7,658 bases of DNA, from assembly GCA_030745285.1 (NCBI GenBank), contig JASLOV010000001.1, positions 1-7,658 of the forward strand, written 5' to 3'. Positions within the stretch are counted from its first letter, which is position 1. Each line of letters starts with the position of its first letter. Of the stretch, positions 6,722 through 7,658 are shown one piece after another. The notes under the pieces are model-generated. The model was not told the DNA's origin. It worked only from the letters and a program-made list of their open reading frames with translations, and did not search any database. The stretch comes from Dehalococcoidia bacterium. Its GTDB lineage: Bacteria; Chloroflexota; Dehalococcoidia; UBA2979. The translations under genes and the position numbers were made by a program.

Positions 6722-6973
6722 TCAGGTCAAGCTCACCGCCAGGCAGGTGGTCGTGCGCTGCACCCCGGCGATGCCCTGGATGTCCTCCGTGATGCACTTG
6801 CCGAGCAGGTCGAGGTCGTCCGCCTCCAGTTGCACGATCACGTCGAACGGGCCAGTCACGGTGTCGACGGCGCTCACCCTCGCGTGCGGTGACTCCATGC
6901 CGCGCAGCGCGGTGCCGACCGCCTCCGTCCGCCCGACCTCGGACTCGATGAGGATGTAGCCACGGATGCTCAT
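6722..6973 (-). CDS. Stand-alone Lrp/AsnC ligand-binding (RAM) domain protein
   Basis: An 83-aa protein made only of the AsnC/Lrp effector domain (AsnC_trans_reg, RAM fold). It starts MSIRGYILIESEVGR. The VSAVDTVTGPFDVIVQLEADD core is the typical turn-glycine-Asp signature, and DIQGIAGVQRTTTCLAV is the usual final helix and strand. There is no helix-turn-helix DNA-binding domain, and the frame has no room for one. Such free RAM proteins form dimers or higher rings and can bind amino acids; whether they regulate partner Lrp proteins or enzymes is not known here. The ATG at 6973 has GGGAG 8 nt upstream and a separate promoter, and a strong terminator lies farther upstream, so this gene opens its own transcript. 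moeA follows 110 nt downstream on the same strand and may be cotranscribed. Confidence 0.9.
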   Translation of the reverse strand: MSIRGYILIESEVGRTEAVGTALRGMESPHARVSAVDTVTGPFDVIVQLEADDLDLLGKCITEDIQGIAGVQRTTTCLAVSLT

Positions 6974-6981
6974 CGGAACTG

Positions 6982-6986
6982 CTCCC
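6982..6986 (-). promoter_or_regulatory. Ribosome binding site of the RAM-domain protein
   Basis: Minus-strand GGGAG stands 8 nt before the ATG at 6973. It is a canonical purine-rich site at a good distance and supports the short RAM-only start. Confidence 0.65.
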
Positions 6987-7024
6987 GTAAGCCGCGCCAC
7001 CGTCCGGCAGGCGCGTGGACGCGA

Positions 7025-7053
7025 ATCGTGGCGGCGAGGCGAGCGGGTGTCAA
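7025..7053 (-). promoter_or_regulatory. Putative sigma70-type promoter for the RAM gene (and perhaps moeA)
   Basis: On the minus strand a perfect TTGACA (7053-7048) is followed after 17 nt by CACGAT (7030-7025), a partial match to TATAAT that keeps the key A at position 2 and T at position 6. Transcription would begin near 7018, giving a leader of about 45 nt. It lies between the upstream terminator and the RAM gene, where a promoter is expected. The -35 is convincing; the -10 is weak. Confidence 0.5.
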
Positions 7054-7067
7054 CGGCGCACGTGAGC

Positions 7068-7094
7068 AAAAAGCCCGGCAGTGCCGGGCTCTTT
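7068..7094 (-). terminator. Rho-independent terminator downstream of the metalloprotease gene
   Basis: AGCCCGGC (7072-7079), loop AGT, GCCGGGCT (7083-7090) form an 8-bp perfect GC-rich stem. Read on the minus strand the stem is followed by TTTTT (the last T of the stem plus four more), and is preceded by AAAG. It therefore terminates the minus-strand metalloprotease transcript and insulates the RAM-moeA unit. On the plus strand it is followed only by CTTTG, so any activity in that direction would be weaker. It begins 23 nt after the TAG at 7117-7119 and 70 nt after the TGA at 7165-7167. Confidence 0.85.
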
Positions 7095-7116
7095 GTCGAT
7101 CCGACGAGTGCCGGCG

Positions 7117-7164
7117 CTACGGGTAGAGTGTCGCGATGCCAGCCAGGTCGCCGACGTCGAGCGT
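7117..7164 (-). pseudogene. Matrixin C-terminal helix continuing in frame after a TGA
   Basis: Directly after the TGA, in the same frame, the codons read TLDVGDLAGIATLYP and then TAG (7119-7117). This is the standard end of matrixin-type peptidases, where an arginine, then TL, then a D-x-x-GI-x-x-LY helix closes the catalytic domain. The residue replaced by the TGA is often Arg in the family, and CGA to TGA is a single transition. The normal terminator spacing after TAG supports TAG as the original stop. Confidence 0.75.
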
Positions 7165-7658
7165 TCACTTCTGCGTCTCGCCGTTGCTGCCGGTCGGGAA
7201 CATCGTCTGAGCGGAGCACGCGGTGATCGCGTCGGTGTGGCCCATGCCGGCCGCGTGGCCGGTCTCGTGTGTTGCGATGTTGAGGAAGTCCATTGCGTTG
7301 GATGCCCCGTCGGTCGCCCACGAAAACCTGGTGTTGAACACCATGTCCCACTCGACGAACGGGCCGCCGTCAATCTCCCACCAGATCAGGGTCATCGCGA
7401 TCGTGCCGCCGCCGCCGCGGCCGACGATGCGGGCGAAGTACGCCTCGTTGGAGCCGTCCGGGGCCCTCGTCTCCGCTGAGAGGCCGGTGCCGAAGACGCT
7501 GGCGCCAACCTCGGTGTCCCAGGCCTGCAGCGAGGCGTCCATGTGGCCGATCGTGACCGGCGCGCCCGCACCGGACGGGTCGAAGAGCCATGGCTCGGCC
7601 GTCGCCCAACTTGAGCCCGCCTGAATGAACGAGAAACACGTCGCCGGGTCGATCGGCG
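7165..7658 (-). CDS. Matrixin-family zinc metalloprotease, 3' part (N-terminus outside window)
   Basis: The frame enters from the right edge and ends in TGA at 7167-7165, leaving 163 visible residues. The zinc site is HETGHAAGMGHT (HExxHxxGxxH, His at 7269, 7257 and 7239 on the minus strand; Glu is the general base), followed by the Met-turn in AQTMFPTGSNGE. Upstream the segments GGTIAMTLIWWEI and EWDMVFNTRFSWAT fit the matrixin beta-sheet and its edge strand before the active-site helix. Members are usually secreted endopeptidases, but any signal peptide would be to the right of the window. The frame stops four residues after the Met-turn loop (ETQK), and the expected final helix follows in frame beyond the stop, so the product as written is about 16 residues short. 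It may be a fresh pseudogene, a readthrough gene or a base error. The zinc ligands themselves are intact. Confidence 0.88.
   Translation of the reverse strand, partial: PIDPATCFSFIQAGSSWATAEPWLFDPSGAGAPVTIGHMDASLQAWDTEVGASVFGTGLSAETRAPDGSNEAYFARIVGRGGGGTIAMTLIWWEIDGGPFVEWDMVFNTRFSWATDGASNAMDFLNIATHETGHAAGMGHTDAITACSAQTMFPTGSNGETQK

Noticed and set aside
7165..7167. TGA as selenocysteine or a reassigned Trp codon
   Set aside because: No selenocysteine is expected at this matrixin position, no SECIS-like hairpin is evident directly after it, and TGA ends several ordinary genes in this window.
7223..7624. Plus-strand open frame opposite the metalloprotease
   Set aside because: The minus strand encodes the HExxHxxGxxH zinc site and matrixin strands; the plus frame has no family features.

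Overview
The window is a high-G+C bacterial chromosome segment that is almost entirely coding and shows no mobile element, RNA gene or CRISPR array. The gene order and families fit Chloroflexota or a deep-branching Actinomycetota lineage. The order mltG-aroE-(membrane protein)-aroC-aroK-aroB recalls the actinobacterial aro locus, and free-standing Lrp/AsnC ligand-binding (RAM) proteins occur in both groups. The phylum is an inference and was not tested. Five of the clear genes end in TGA and Trp is encoded by TGG, so the standard bacterial code applies.

Positions 1-5010 (+ strand) look like one tightly packed operon. It starts inside the 3' end of mltG (septal/lytic peptidoglycan enzyme). It continues with aroE (shikimate dehydrogenase), an unrecognised single-pass membrane protein of 217 aa, aroC (chorismate synthase), a fused aroK-aroB gene (shikimate kinase plus 3-dehydroquinate synthase) and a small acylphosphatase. 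Three junctions in a row overlap by 4 nt (GTGA, GTGA, ATGA), so translation is probably coupled. Four shikimate-pathway activities are present. DAHP synthase, dehydroquinase and EPSP synthase are not in the window.

Positions 5007-6973 (- strand) carry moeA, which converges on the acylphosphatase gene so closely that the two stop codons share a CTAG. Upstream of it lies a stand-alone RAM-domain protein with a good ribosome binding site and a TTGACA-type promoter. MoeA is clearly longer than usual because of a short leader and an appended C-terminal segment of about 85 residues.

Positions 7068-7658 (- strand) hold a strong intrinsic terminator and the 3' part of a matrixin-type zinc metalloprotease with HExxHxxGxxH. 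The reading frame is closed by a TGA right after the Met-turn. The conserved last helix of the family continues in the same frame beyond that TGA to a TAG 23 nt before the terminator hairpin. This in-frame stop, either a nonsense mutation, a readthrough site or a sequence error, is the most notable observation. I do not see a wholly new multi-gene system here. The other points worth checking are the MoeA C-terminal domain and the unknown membrane protein inside the aro operon.
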